A DNA stretch of 64,000 bases from assembly GCF_001748085.1 (NCBI RefSeq), contig NZ_BBZK01000003.1, positions 62,001 to 126,000 on the forward strand, read 5' to 3'. Source of the stretch: Streptomyces sp. TP-A0874 (GTDB taxonomy: Bacteria; Actinomycetota; Actinomycetes; Streptomycetales; Streptomycetaceae). The notes under the pieces are model-generated. The model ran no database searches, was not told the DNA's origin, and was given only the letters and a program-made list of their open reading frames with translations. The translations under genes were made by a program, and so were the position numbers. Of this stretch, positions 30,324-38,446 are shown piece by piece (the first letter of the stretch is position 1; the number at the start of each line of letters is the position of its first letter).

Positions 30324-30623
30324 GGTGCCGATCCTTTCGACGGGTTCCAGGACGCCAGGCCGAGGCGGGCGCCTGGCTCTCCTCGGAACACCGGGCCGGG
30401 CCGCCCGGGTGCAACCGAGGAGGGAGCTGCGGAAGACGGAAGAGGCGACCGGAACAGCTGTTTCCTCCCGGTTACGCTAGCCACCCGGCAGCACCGACCC
30501 GGGGCACGACGCGCACCGGCCGTGGTTCCCGTCCGCCGCCCGTCCTCGGGGGCAGGTCGTGGTGTGACGTTCCCCGTCCGGCCCGGGGCAAGGCGGCTCC
30601 GGGGCGGCCGGGATAATCGCCCC
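30324..30623. other. divergent promoter region, hydrolase / rdgB
   Basis: A 300-nt region. It holds the rdgB -10 element at the right end and the hydrolase ribosome site at the left. Nothing else I can defend. Confidence 0.4.
30612..30617 (+). promoter_or_regulatory. -10 element of leaderless rdgB
   Basis: GATAAT, 6 nt before the ATG at 30624. Confidence 0.5.
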
Positions 30624-31226
30624 ATGAAGCGCCTCATCCTCGCCACCCGCAACGCCAACAAGGTCACCGAACTCCGTGCCATCCTGAGCGGCGCCGGACT
30701 CGACGTGGAACTCTCCGGGGCCGACGCCTACCCCGAGGTGCCGGACGTCAAGGAGACCGGTGTGACCTTCGCGGAGAACGCCCTGCTCAAGGCGCACGCC
30801 CTGGCCGGCGCGACGGGCCTGCCCGCCGTCGCCGACGACTCGGGACTCTGCGTGGACGTCATGAACGGCGCTCCGGGCATCTTCTCCGCCCGCTGGGCCG
30901 GCCGGCACGGTGACGACCGGGCCAATCTCGAACTGCTCCTGGCCCAGCTCTCCGACGTGCCCGCACCCCATCGGCGCGGGTCCTTCCGCTGCGCCGCGGC
31001 GCTCGCCCTGCCGGACGGTACCGAACGCGTCGTCGAGGGTCGCCTCACCGGGACCCTGCGCCACGAACCGGCCGGGAAGAACGGCTTCGGCTACGACCCG
31101 ATCCTCCAGCCGGACGGGGAGGACCGCACCTGTGCCGAGCTGACGGCCGAGGAGAAGAACGCGATCAGCCACCGGGGGAAGGCGTTCCGGGAACTGGTGC
31201 CCGTCATCCGCGAGTTGCTGGGCTGA
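30624..31226 (+). CDS. rdgB: non-canonical purine NTP pyrophosphatase (RdgB/HAM1)
   Basis: A 200-residue house-cleaning enzyme that hydrolyses ITP, dITP and XTP to monophosphates. Family marks are LATRNANKVTELRAIL, then TFAENALLKAHALA, then ADDSGLCVDVMNGAPGIFSARWAG, then GFGYDPILQP and the final ISHRGKAFRELVP. Standard length. The frame is open far upstream, but ATG 30624 matches the family and has GATAAT 6 nt ahead. A hairpin follows its stop. Confidence 0.95.
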   Translation: MKRLILATRNANKVTELRAILSGAGLDVELSGADAYPEVPDVKETGVTFAENALLKAHALAGATGLPAVADDSGLCVDVMNGAPGIFSARWAGRHGDDRANLELLLAQLSDVPAPHRRGSFRCAAALALPDGTERVVEGRLTGTLRHEPAGKNGFGYDPILQPDGEDRTCAELTAEEKNAISHRGKAFRELVPVIRELLG

Positions 31227-31254
31227 GTCGGAGCACGGTCGCCTGCCCGACGTG

Positions 31255-31292
31255 CCGAAGGCCCCGGGACACCTCCGCCTCGGGGCCTTCGG
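31255..31292 (+). terminator. hairpin after rdgB
   Basis: CCGAAGGCCCCG (31255-31266) pairs perfectly with 31281-31292 around a 14-nt loop, between rdgB and the converging tRNA-Leu. No U run follows. Confidence 0.6.
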
Positions 31293-31297
31293 AGCGG

Positions 31298-31381
31298 TGC
31301 GGCCGGAGGGATTCGAACCCTCACGGGTGTTAACCCACTGGGACCTAAACCCAGCATGACTGCCAGTTCCATCACGGCCGC
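31298..31381 (-). tRNA. tRNA-Leu (anticodon TAG)
   Basis: An 84-nt cloverleaf on the minus strand. The 7-bp acceptor stem is GCGGCCG with CGGCCGC, the discriminator is A, and CCA is not encoded. The anticodon arm CTGGG-TTTAGGT-CCCAG gives anticodon TAG, reading CUN/CUA leucine codons. The extra arm is long, as in class II tRNA-Leu, and the T arm contains GGTTCGAATCC. Confidence 0.95.
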
Positions 31382-31425
31382 GGGCCAGACATATCGTAAC
31401 CGGTCGCCGTAGCCGCCGGACCTCC

Positions 31426-31467
31426 GCCTTTCGCCGTCCGCCCGAGGAAGGGCGGACGGCGAAAGGC
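31426..31467 (-). terminator. terminator of the MHS transporter gene
   Basis: A perfect 18-bp stem (31426-31443 with 31450-31467) around a 6-nt loop starts 33 nt after the transporter stop codon on the minus strand. It is one of the two strongest hairpins in the window. Confidence 0.8.
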
Positions 31468-31499
31468 AGGGCCCGGGCGGCGGCGCGGCGGTCCGACGG

Positions 31500-33044
31500 T
31501 CAGAAAGTGGGCTGCTGCGCCTGGGAGCTGACCAGGCGCGCCGCTTCCTCCTTGGTCGTCACCGAGGGGGGTGAGCCCTCCAGCGGACGTCTGGCGGTCT
31601 CCGTCATGAGGGCCACCGCGACGACGCCGATCAGGGCCGCCGCCATCGTGTAGTAGGCGGGCATCAGGGGGTTGCCGGTGGTGTCGATCAGGGCGGTGAT
31701 GACCAGGGGGGTGGTGCCGCCGAAGATGGAGACCGCGAGGTTGTAGCTGATGGACAGGGAGCCGTAACGCACATCGGTCGGGAAGAGGGCCGGCAGCGCC
31801 GCGGACATGGTGCTGAGCAGGCAGACCAGGCAGAGGCCGAGCATCCCCATCCCCGCGATCACCGCGAGCAGACTGCCCTGTCTGACCAGGAGGAAGGCAG
31901 GGAGGGAGAGGACGACGAAACCGAGCATCCCGGCCATCAGCAGCGGCTTGCGACCGTAGTGGTCGTTGAGCCGTCCGACCTGGCTGATGACGGCCATCAG
32001 CGCGATCATGACGCCGATGAGCACCAGCAGCCCGTGGGACTCCTTGTAGTGCAGCTGATCGGTGACGTAGGTGGGCATGTACGACAGCAGCATGTAGTCG
32101 GTGATGTTGTACGCGCCCACCAGGCAGACGCACAGCAGCAGCCTGGGCCAGTGCTCGGCGAAGATCCGGCCGAACGCCTTGCGGGGCGCGTTCTCCGAGA
32201 GGTGCGCGAACTGCTCCTGCTCCTGCTCGTGCGGCTGGGCGGCGGTCTCCGCTGCTTCGGGGACGTTCGTCTTCGAGGCCTCCAGGCGCTGGAAAGCCGG
32301 GGTCTCCTCCAGTCTCATCCGCAGGTAGAGGCCGACCAGCCCCAGTGGGCCGCCGACCAGGAACGGGATGCGCCACCCCCAGGCGTCCATGGTGTCGGGA
32401 CCGAGCCAGGCCCGCAGACCCGCGACCAGGCTGGCGGCGGCGACGTAGCCGGCGAGGGTGCCGAACTCCAGGAAGCTGCAGAAGAAGCCGCGTCGCCGGT
32501 CCGGCGCGTACTCCGCCATGAAGGTGGACGCGCCCCCGTACTCGCCGCCGGTGGAGAAGCCCTGCACCAGGCGGAAGAAGATCAGCAGCACGGGAGCCCA
32601 CAGGCCGATGCTGGCGTAGCTGGGGATGAGCCCGACACAGAAGGTGCCGGTGGCCATCAGGAGGATCGTGGCGGCGAGCACCTTCTTGCGGCCGATCCGG
32701 TCGCCGAGTGGGCCGAAGAACGAGCCGCCGAGGGGGCGGACCACGAAGGCTACGGCGAAGGTGGCGAACGAGGAGAGGAGTTGGGTGGTGCCGCTGCCGC
32801 CGGGGAAGAAGACATGGCCGATGGTCACGGCCAGGTAGCTGTAGATCCCGAAGTCGAACCACTCCATCGCATTGCCCAGTGCGGCTGCCTTGACGGCGCG
32901 TTTGACGGAGTGCGTGTCGGTGACGGTGATGTCGCTCCGGCGCAGCTTGGGGTTGCGCCTGCGCTGGACGGCGCGGAAGAGGGCCGGGTGCCGCTTCCGG
33001 GCGTACGGATCGGTCTCGCCTGCGGAGCCCCTGTCGACCGGCAT
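31500..33044 (-). CDS. MFS transporter, metabolite:H+ symporter (ProP-like) family
   Basis: A 514-residue, 12-helix symporter of the MHS branch. Signature regions are ALGNAMEWFDFGIYSYLAV at the first helix, VRPLGGSFFGPLGDRIGRKKVL (MFS loop 2-3 motif), and RLVQGFSTGGEYGGASTFM. The last is typical for ProP/ShiA/KgtP-type uptake of betaine, proline or organic acids. The start at 33044 is preferred because GAGAGGAG lies upstream; the frame is open to 33113. An insertion of about 25 residues in the central loop is Glu/Gln-rich. The gene stands alone with its own terminator. Substrate unknown. Confidence 0.92.
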   Translation of the reverse strand: MPVDRGSAGETDPYARKRHPALFRAVQRRRNPKLRRSDITVTDTHSVKRAVKAAALGNAMEWFDFGIYSYLAVTIGHVFFPGGSGTTQLLSSFATFAVAFVVRPLGGSFFGPLGDRIGRKKVLAATILLMATGTFCVGLIPSYASIGLWAPVLLIFFRLVQGFSTGGEYGGASTFMAEYAPDRRRGFFCSFLEFGTLAGYVAAASLVAGLRAWLGPDTMDAWGWRIPFLVGGPLGLVGLYLRMRLEETPAFQRLEASKTNVPEAAETAAQPHEQEQEQFAHLSENAPRKAFGRIFAEHWPRLLLCVCLVGAYNITDYMLLSYMPTYVTDQLHYKESHGLLVLIGVMIALMAVISQVGRLNDHYGRKPLLMAGMLGFVVLSLPAFLLVRQGSLLAVIAGMGMLGLCLVCLLSTMSAALPALFPTDVRYGSLSISYNLAVSIFGGTTPLVITALIDTTGNPLMPAYYTMAAALIGVVAVALMTETARRPLEGSPPSVTTKEEAARLVSSQAQQPTF

Positions 33045-33213
33045 GGCGCTCCTCTCGCTGACGGAAGCTGGAGCCGGTGCGCCTGATGGCACGGTGGTGG
33101 GTCGAGACCCCACGGAGGTCGACTGGTGCCGGATGGGGCGCTAGGGGTAATTGTTGCTTATGTCGGACGGGCTCGCGGTCGATTGCCCGTCAGGTCGAGC
33201 GGTTTTCCCGTAT

Positions 33214-33259
33214 GCGTCCCCCGAACGGCGCGGAGCGCTCCGGGCCGTTCGGGGGACGC
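33214..33259 (-). terminator. hairpin after bcp
   Basis: Arms 33214-33229 and 33244-33259 (GCGTCCCCCGAACGGC and its complement) form a 16-bp stem with a 14-nt loop just downstream of the bcp stop on the minus strand. Confidence 0.6.
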
Positions 33260-33281
33260 GGGGACTCCCGAGACGGGCCTG

Positions 33282-33749
33282 TCAGATGGCGAGGTCCCGG
33301 ATGAGCTTCGCCACGTGCCCGGTGGCCTTGACGTTGTAGAGGGCCCGCTCGACCTTGCCCTCCTCGTCCACGATCACGGTGGAACGGATGACGCCGGTCA
33401 CCGTCTTGCCGTAGAGCTTCTTCTCACCGAAGGCGCCGTAGGCCGCGAGCACGCTCTTCTCCGGGTCGGCCAACAGAGTGACCTGGAGGTCCTCGGCCTC
33501 CCGGAACTTCGCGAGCTTCTCCGGGCGGTCCGGCGAGACGCCGATCACCTCGTACCCCGCGCCGGAGAGCAGTTCGAGGTTGTCGGTGAAGTCGCAGGCC
33601 TGCTTGGTGCAGCCCGGGGTGAGCGCGGCCGGGTAGAAGTAGACGATGACCTTGCGCCCGCGCTTGTCGGCGAGTGAGACTTCCTTGCCGTCCGCGTCGG
33701 GCAGGGTGAAGGCGGGGGCGGTGTCACCTGGGGCGAGTCGCTCGCTCAT
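33282..33749 (-). CDS. bcp: thioredoxin-dependent thiol peroxidase (peroxiredoxin BCP type)
   Basis: A 155-residue cytoplasmic peroxiredoxin that reduces H2O2 and organic peroxides. The peroxidatic Cys47 lies in YPAALTPGCTKQ and Cys52 five residues later is the usual resolving Cys of the atypical 2-Cys BCP class. The ATG at 33749 follows GAGGAGAG; the longer open frame to 33875 lacks support. Divergent from a DUF3618 gene, 155 nt away. Confidence 0.94.
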   Translation of the reverse strand: MSERLAPGDTAPAFTLPDADGKEVSLADKRGRKVIVYFYPAALTPGCTKQACDFTDNLELLSGAGYEVIGVSPDRPEKLAKFREAEDLQVTLLADPEKSVLAAYGAFGEKKLYGKTVTGVIRSTVIVDEEGKVERALYNVKATGHVAKLIRDLAI

Positions 33750-33904
33750 CGGGTCTCTCCTCGTCGATGCGGGTGGTTCGGGGGCCGGGAGGGCCGGCCG
33801 ACAGTGAGAGATTAGCCGTGCCGGTTGGGGTGCCGCGGAGCGCGTCCCGCGGCGAGCTGACAGACTGACCATCACGGATCGGACCAGACGACGGAGGCAG
33901 CGCG

Positions 33905-34234
33905 GTGGCGGATGCCAGGACCCCGGCGCAGATCGAGGCGGAGATCGCCCGCAGGCGGGGGGAGCTCGCCTTGACGCTCGACGAGATCGCGTCGCGGGTG
34001 AGCCCGAAGGCGATCGTGAGCGACGCGAAGGCGCGGGCGGTGTCCGCGGTGGACCGGACGGCCGGTCGGGCCTATGTCGCGGTGAACCGGGCGGTGACCG
34101 ATGTGCGGGGCAGACTGGTCTCCAAGGACGGTTCCGCGAGTCAGCTCGGCAAGGCCGCCCCGGTGGTGCTCGCGGTGGCCGTGGTGGCCGGCGTGGGGCT
34201 GATGGCCGTCGCGGTCCGCCGCCGGCGCCGCTGA
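33905..34234 (+). CDS. DUF3618-family membrane-associated protein
   Basis: A 109-residue protein of the DUF3618 family. The N-terminal DPAQIEAEIARRRGELALTLDEIASRVSP-like block (here from about residue 7) is the family core, followed by a helical stretch and one C-terminal membrane helix (about residues 83-103) with a terminal RRRRR anchor. The GTG start at 33905 follows GGAGG. Family members are common in actinobacteria near envelope-stress genes; their function is not known. Confidence 0.85.
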   Translation: MADARTPAQIEAEIARRRGELALTLDEIASRVSPKAIVSDAKARAVSAVDRTAGRAYVAVNRAVTDVRGRLVSKDGSASQLGKAAPVVLAVAVVAGVGLMAVAVRRRRR

Positions 34235-34308
34235 CCGGCCGGCGCTCCGCCCGGCCGACGGCATCGGGTGAGCAACGCCCCGTGGCGGCTCCCCGGAGCC
34301 GGGGCGGG

Positions 34309-34314
34309 TACCGT
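34309..34314 (+). promoter_or_regulatory. -10 element of the GroES-like gene
   Basis: TACCGT lies 7 nt before the GTG at 34322, which makes that GTG, not the ATG at 34316, the likely leaderless start. Confidence 0.4.
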
Positions 34315-34321
34315 CATGCCC

Positions 34322-34663
34322 GTGAGTGAGAACGTTTCCCACGACAAACTGCCCATCTGGATGCTCCATGACCGGGTGCTCGTCCGCACCGACATCGCGG
34401 AGGGGGAGCGCCGGTCGAGCGGCGGCATCGTCATCCCCGCGACGGCCGCGGTCGGCCGTCGGCTCAGCTGGGCCGAGGTGGTCGCCGTCGGGCAGAACGT
34501 ACGGACGGTGGAGCCCGGTGACCGGGTGCTCTACGACCCCGAGGACCGGGCCGAGGTGGAGGTCAGGGGTGTCGCCTACGTCCTGATGCGGGAGCGCGAT
34601 CTGCACGCGGTCGCGGCGGAGCGGCTGGAAGGGTCCGAGGACTCCACGGGGCTCTACCTCTGA
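34322..34663 (+). CDS. GroES/Cpn10-like co-chaperonin paralogue
   Basis: A 113-residue protein with the Cpn10 fold: LHDRVLVRTDIAEGERRSSGGIVIP (the SSGGI mobile-loop end) and AEVVAVGQNVRTVEPGDRVLY, then VEVRGVAYVLMRERDLHAV. No groEL lies nearby. True GroES ends soon after the last block, whereas this protein has an extra C-terminal acidic tail (EGSEDSTGLYL). Relatives are annotated in Streptomyces as GroES-family chaperonins apart from the real groES-groEL operon; whether it caps GroEL is not known. In-frame starts at 34268 and 34316 are alternatives. Confidence 0.8.
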   Translation: MSENVSHDKLPIWMLHDRVLVRTDIAEGERRSSGGIVIPATAAVGRRLSWAEVVAVGQNVRTVEPGDRVLYDPEDRAEVEVRGVAYVLMRERDLHAVAAERLEGSEDSTGLYL

Positions 34664-34845
34664 ACCTCTGACGGCGACGCCGCTGGCGGCTGTGGCCCCC
34701 GTGAGGGGCGCGGGCGTGAACCGCGGCCGGCCGTCCGGTGCCCGGGGCGGACCGGCCGGGCCTCCCGGCGGGGGTCGGCCGGACGGGGCGCGGAGTCCGC
34801 TCCAGTCGGCCGCCGGCACGGCGGCCCTCGGCCGACGGAGCGGTA

Positions 34846-37179
34846 TCAGCCGGCCTCCCCGCCGGTGTCCTGTCCGCCGCCGGTCGCCCCGCCGGTCTCT
34901 CCGCCACTGTCCCCGCCGCCGGTGTCCCCGCCGCCGGTGGTGCTCCCGCCGTCCTCGCCGCCGGTGCTCTGCCCACCGTCGTCCTCGCCGCCACCCGTGT
35001 CCCCGCCGGTCTCTCCGCCGCTGTCCCCCGGCGGTTCGGTGGCGCCCGGCGACTCCTCCGGGGTGTCCGGCTCGCTCGGCTCGTCGGTGTCGTCCGAGTC
35101 ACCGGGGGAGTCCGTGCTGTCGGACGGTTCGTCGGTCTCCTCCTCGGAAGCCGAGGGGGACTTGCTCGACTTCTTCTCGGGCTTCTTGCCGTCCTTGAGG
35201 AGGTCGAACTTCCGGGCCTTGCTGCCCTTGAGGGCGTCGGCGGTGTACTGGCCCCAGATCCTGGCGGGGAAGTCCCCGCCGTTGATCCGGTCCTTGCCGG
35301 TCGCTCCGTACAGCGGCTTCTGCGCGCCGGTCTCGGAGTCCTGCCCCATGACCGAGACCACGGTGGTCAGGTCCGGCGTGTAGCCGGCGAACCAGGCGGC
35401 CTTGTCCTCCTCTGCGGTCCCGGTCTTGCCGGCCGCCGGCCGGTGCGCCGACTTGGCGGCGGTGCCCGTACCGCTGTCGATGACGCCGCGCAGGACGGCG
35501 GTGGTCTCGTCCGCGGCCTTGCGGCTGACCGCCTGCTTGTCCGACCGGTCCGGCAGCGAGAACTTCTCGTCGTCCTTCGTGATCTTCTCGACGAGGGAGT
35601 ACGGGGTGTACCGGCCGTGGTTGGCGAGGGTCGCGTAGGCCTGGGTCATGTCGAGGACGCTGGCGGTGGCCACACCGAGCGCCATCGACGGGTCGGAAGC
35701 GAGGTCCGGGGTGTCCTTCGGCAGCCCCAGCGCGATCGCGGTCTCCTTGACTTTGGCCGGCCCGACGTCCTGGGCCATCTGCGCGTAGACGGCGTTGACC
35801 GACTTGTCGGTGGCCTCGGAGACCGGGATCTGTCCGTAGCTGTGGCCGTCCTCGTTCGCCGGTTTGTAGCCGGTGCCGCCGCGCGGGCCGCGCACCTCGC
35901 GCCCGCTGCTGCCGTCGTAGGCCGTCTTGGCGGTGATGGGCTCGCCGTGCTGGGTCTTGGAGCCGTGCTCCAGCGCCGCGGCGAAGACGAACGGTTTGAA
36001 GGTCGAGCCGACCTGGTAGTCGCGGCGGGTGGCGTTGTTGAGGAACTGCTTGGTGTAGTCGACACCGCCGTAGAGGGCCAGCACCTTGCCGGTGGCCGGG
36101 TCGATCGAGGCTCCTCCGGCGCGTACATGGCTGTCGATCTTCCGGTCGTCGCTCAGCTTGGACATCAACTGCTCGTCGACGGCCTTGACCAGAGCGTCCT
36201 GGTTCTTCTTGGTGATCGTGGTGGTGATGCGGTGGCCGCCGGTGGCGAGCGTCTGCTCGTCCATGATGTCGTTCGAGGTCAGATAGGACTTGACCGCTTC
36301 CACCAGGTAGCCGCGCTGGCCGGAGAGTCCGGAGGAGGGCCGGCCGGTCCTGGTCTCGGGGAAGTGCAGGGCGGCCCGCTTCCGGGGGCTGAGCCACCCC
36401 TCCTTGACCATGCCGTCGACGACGTAGTTCCAGCGGGAGTGCGCCCGTGACTTGTTCTCCGGGTGCACGGCGATGTCGTAGGCGCTGGGAGCGTTGAGCA
36501 GCGAGGCCAGGTAGGCGCCTTCGGCGGTGTTCAGTTCGCTGACGTCCTTGCCGAAGTACGCCTGGGAGGCGGCCTGGATGCCGTAGGCGTTCCGGCCGAA
36601 GTAGCTGGTGTTGAGGTAGCCCTCGAGGATCTCGGACTTGCTCTTCTCCCGGTCGAGCTTGATCGAGATGAAGAACTCCTTGGCCTTCCGGGTGTAGGTC
36701 TGCTCCTGGCCCAGGTAGTAGTTCTTGACGTACTGCTGGGTGATCGTCGAGCCCGACTGCCTGCCCTTCCCGGTGGCGGTCTTCCATGCGCCGCGGACCA
36801 CGGCCTGCGGATCGATCGCGGACTCCGAGTAGAAGTCCCGGTCCTCGGCGGAGAGCACCGCCTGCTGAACGGTCTTCGGCACCTTGGAGAGCGGGACGTT
36901 CACCCGGTTGACGTCCCCGTCCCGGGCGAGCTGGCTGCCGTCCGCGTACAGGTAGACGTTGCTCTCCTTTACGGCGGAGGCGTTGGCGGAGGGGATGTCG
37001 ACCAGCAGGTAGCCGGCGACCAGACCACCTCCGATGAAGAGGAGTGCGAGCAGCAGTGCGCCGAAGAGCATCCGCCAGGTCGGCAGGGCCCGGCGCAGTC
37101 CGGTGCGCTTGGCGACTCCGCTTCCCTGACCGGCCTGCCCGGACCAGCCCAGCGGATTCTGCTGCGGTTCGTCACTCAT
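34846..37179 (-). CDS. class A penicillin-binding protein (transglycosylase-transpeptidase)
   Basis: A 777-residue bifunctional murein synthase. The cytoplasmic start is followed by one membrane helix (residues about 38-62). The glycosyltransferase domain follows, with the catalytic Glu in SAEDRDFYSESAIDPQA, then GSTITQQYVKN and RKAKEFFISIKLD. The penicillin-binding domain shows SxxK in STFKPF, SxN in KSVNAVY and KTG in AGKTGTAEE. The last about 110 residues are a low-complexity Ser/Asp/Glu/Gly tail, probably threaded through or bound to the wall. The ATG at 37179 follows GAGGAG. The gene is monocistronic and resembles one recalled in the same region of S. coelicolor. Confidence 0.94.
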   Translation of the reverse strand: MSDEPQQNPLGWSGQAGQGSGVAKRTGLRRALPTWRMLFGALLLALLFIGGGLVAGYLLVDIPSANASAVKESNVYLYADGSQLARDGDVNRVNVPLSKVPKTVQQAVLSAEDRDFYSESAIDPQAVVRGAWKTATGKGRQSGSTITQQYVKNYYLGQEQTYTRKAKEFFISIKLDREKSKSEILEGYLNTSYFGRNAYGIQAASQAYFGKDVSELNTAEGAYLASLLNAPSAYDIAVHPENKSRAHSRWNYVVDGMVKEGWLSPRKRAALHFPETRTGRPSSGLSGQRGYLVEAVKSYLTSNDIMDEQTLATGGHRITTTITKKNQDALVKAVDEQLMSKLSDDRKIDSHVRAGGASIDPATGKVLALYGGVDYTKQFLNNATRRDYQVGSTFKPFVFAAALEHGSKTQHGEPITAKTAYDGSSGREVRGPRGGTGYKPANEDGHSYGQIPVSEATDKSVNAVYAQMAQDVGPAKVKETAIALGLPKDTPDLASDPSMALGVATASVLDMTQAYATLANHGRYTPYSLVEKITKDDEKFSLPDRSDKQAVSRKAADETTAVLRGVIDSGTGTAAKSAHRPAAGKTGTAEEDKAAWFAGYTPDLTTVVSVMGQDSETGAQKPLYGATGKDRINGGDFPARIWGQYTADALKGSKARKFDLLKDGKKPEKKSSKSPSASEEETDEPSDSTDSPGDSDDTDEPSEPDTPEESPGATEPPGDSGGETGGDTGGGEDDGGQSTGGEDGGSTTGGGDTGGGDSGGETGGATGGGQDTGGEAG
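34850..35150 (-). repeat. low-complexity Gly/Asp/Glu/Ser coding repeats at the PBP C-terminus
   Basis: A run of short degenerate repeats, written on the plus strand as units of CCGCCGGTGTCC or similar. It encodes the DTGGG/EDGG/SGGETGG tail of the class A PBP. Confidence 0.8.
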
Positions 37180-37551
37180 GTTTCCAGGGACTCCTCGGAC
37201 ACCGCGGAAGGTTGTGCTGTGACGGGTGACGCTCGAACCAGGCGACAGGTGATCCGGCCACTTCAGCACACTGTCGCATCATCAGCCCCGTTCTCCGGCG
37301 GTGGCGCGCTCCGCGGCGCGGTCGAGGGCGGGCCGAATGGACCACTCCGCCCACTCCGACGGCCGGAAGCCGCGGCCCTTCGGTGCCGCTCGGCGGCAGG
37401 ACCGCGACGAGGGGCTGCCCCTGCCGGCCGAGCGGTCCGGGCGGCGGGCGAACGGAGGACATCGGTCCTTCGCGGACAAACCGCGGTCCCGGAGGGCGCA
37501 CGGCGCTGGCTGACCCGGTGCCGGTCGGTCACAGCGGGACCGTCTGATGCG

Positions 37552-37557
37552 TACTCT
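37552..37557 (+). promoter_or_regulatory. -10 element of the leaderless DUF1707 gene
   Basis: TACTCT, 6 nt before the ATG at 37564, with no ribosome site. Confidence 0.5.
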
Positions 37558-37563
37558 GTTCGC

Positions 37564-38268
37564 ATGACGAGCGATCTCCCTGAACTCCGGGCCTCCGACT
37601 CAGACCGAGAGCGGGTGGCCGAGGCCCTCCGAGAAGCGGTAGCCGAGGGCCGCCTGGACATGGAGGAGTTCGACGCCCGGCTGGAGGCCGCCTACCGGGC
37701 GCGCACCTTCGCCGAGTTGGAGCCCCTGACCGCCGACCTGCCGGCGGCGGCCGCCGCGGCCCCGGCCGACGGGGCGCGGGGGGCCTGGGCCGAGCGCGTC
37801 GGCGGAACTCCCTCGTCGAAGTGGGCCGTGGGCATCATGGGCGGCTTCCAGCGCAAGGGCCGCTGGGTGGCGCCGCGCCGGTTCACCGCCTTCTCCATCT
37901 GGGGCGGCGGTCAGATCGACCTGCGGGAGGCCCGCTTCGAGGACCGCGAAGTAGTGATCCGCTGCTTCGCACTGATGGGCGGTATGTCCGTGGTGGTGCC
38001 CCCCGAGATCGAGCTCGACGTGCGGGGCGTGGGGATCATGGGCGGCTTCGACCAGAGCAAGACCGGCGGCGGGGAGCCGGGGGCGCCAAGAGTCGTGGTG
38101 AAGGGCCTGGCCATCTGGGGTGGGGTGGGCACCATACGGAAACGGGCCAAGGCGGAGCGGCAGCGGCTGGAGGCGGAGCGGGCGGAGCGGAGCCTCGACG
38201 GGAAGCCGTCCTCCACCGGTCGGGAGCTGGACGGCGGGGCGCGGGAGGCCGGCCCGGAGCAGCGGTAG
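37564..38268 (+). CDS. DUF1707 (SHOCT-like) protein with LiaF-type C-terminal domain
   Basis: A 234-residue protein. The N-terminal DUF1707 domain is residues 6-58 (LRASDSDRERVAEALREAVAEGRL, then EFDARLEAAYRARTFAELEPL). A bilobed beta domain follows, resembling the cell-wall-active-antibiotic response (LiaF/DUF2154) fold, with the repeated IMGGFQRKGRW, AIWGGGQIDLREA and GIMGGFDQSK blocks. The C-terminal 40 residues are charged. There is no membrane helix. Relatives respond to envelope stress; here it sits divergently next to a class A PBP, which supports an envelope link. The ATG at 37564 has a -10 element 6 nt upstream. Confidence 0.85.
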   Translation: MTSDLPELRASDSDRERVAEALREAVAEGRLDMEEFDARLEAAYRARTFAELEPLTADLPAAAAAAPADGARGAWAERVGGTPSSKWAVGIMGGFQRKGRWVAPRRFTAFSIWGGGQIDLREARFEDREVVIRCFALMGGMSVVVPPEIELDVRGVGIMGGFDQSKTGGGEPGAPRVVVKGLAIWGGVGTIRKRAKAERQRLEAERAERSLDGKPSSTGRELDGGAREAGPEQR

Positions 38269-38446
38269 GCGGCTGCCAGCCGTGCCGGAGCATCCGGGGG
38301 CGGCCCGACCGCCAGGGCGGAGCGGGCAACGCCCCAAGGCGGAGGGCGGGCTGCGGAAGAGCGGCGAGGGGTGTCCGGCCAAGGCCGGGCGCCCGCCCCG
38401 CCACCGGCGTCCGACCGCCGCCACCGGCCGAGGTCGGCCCCCGGCT

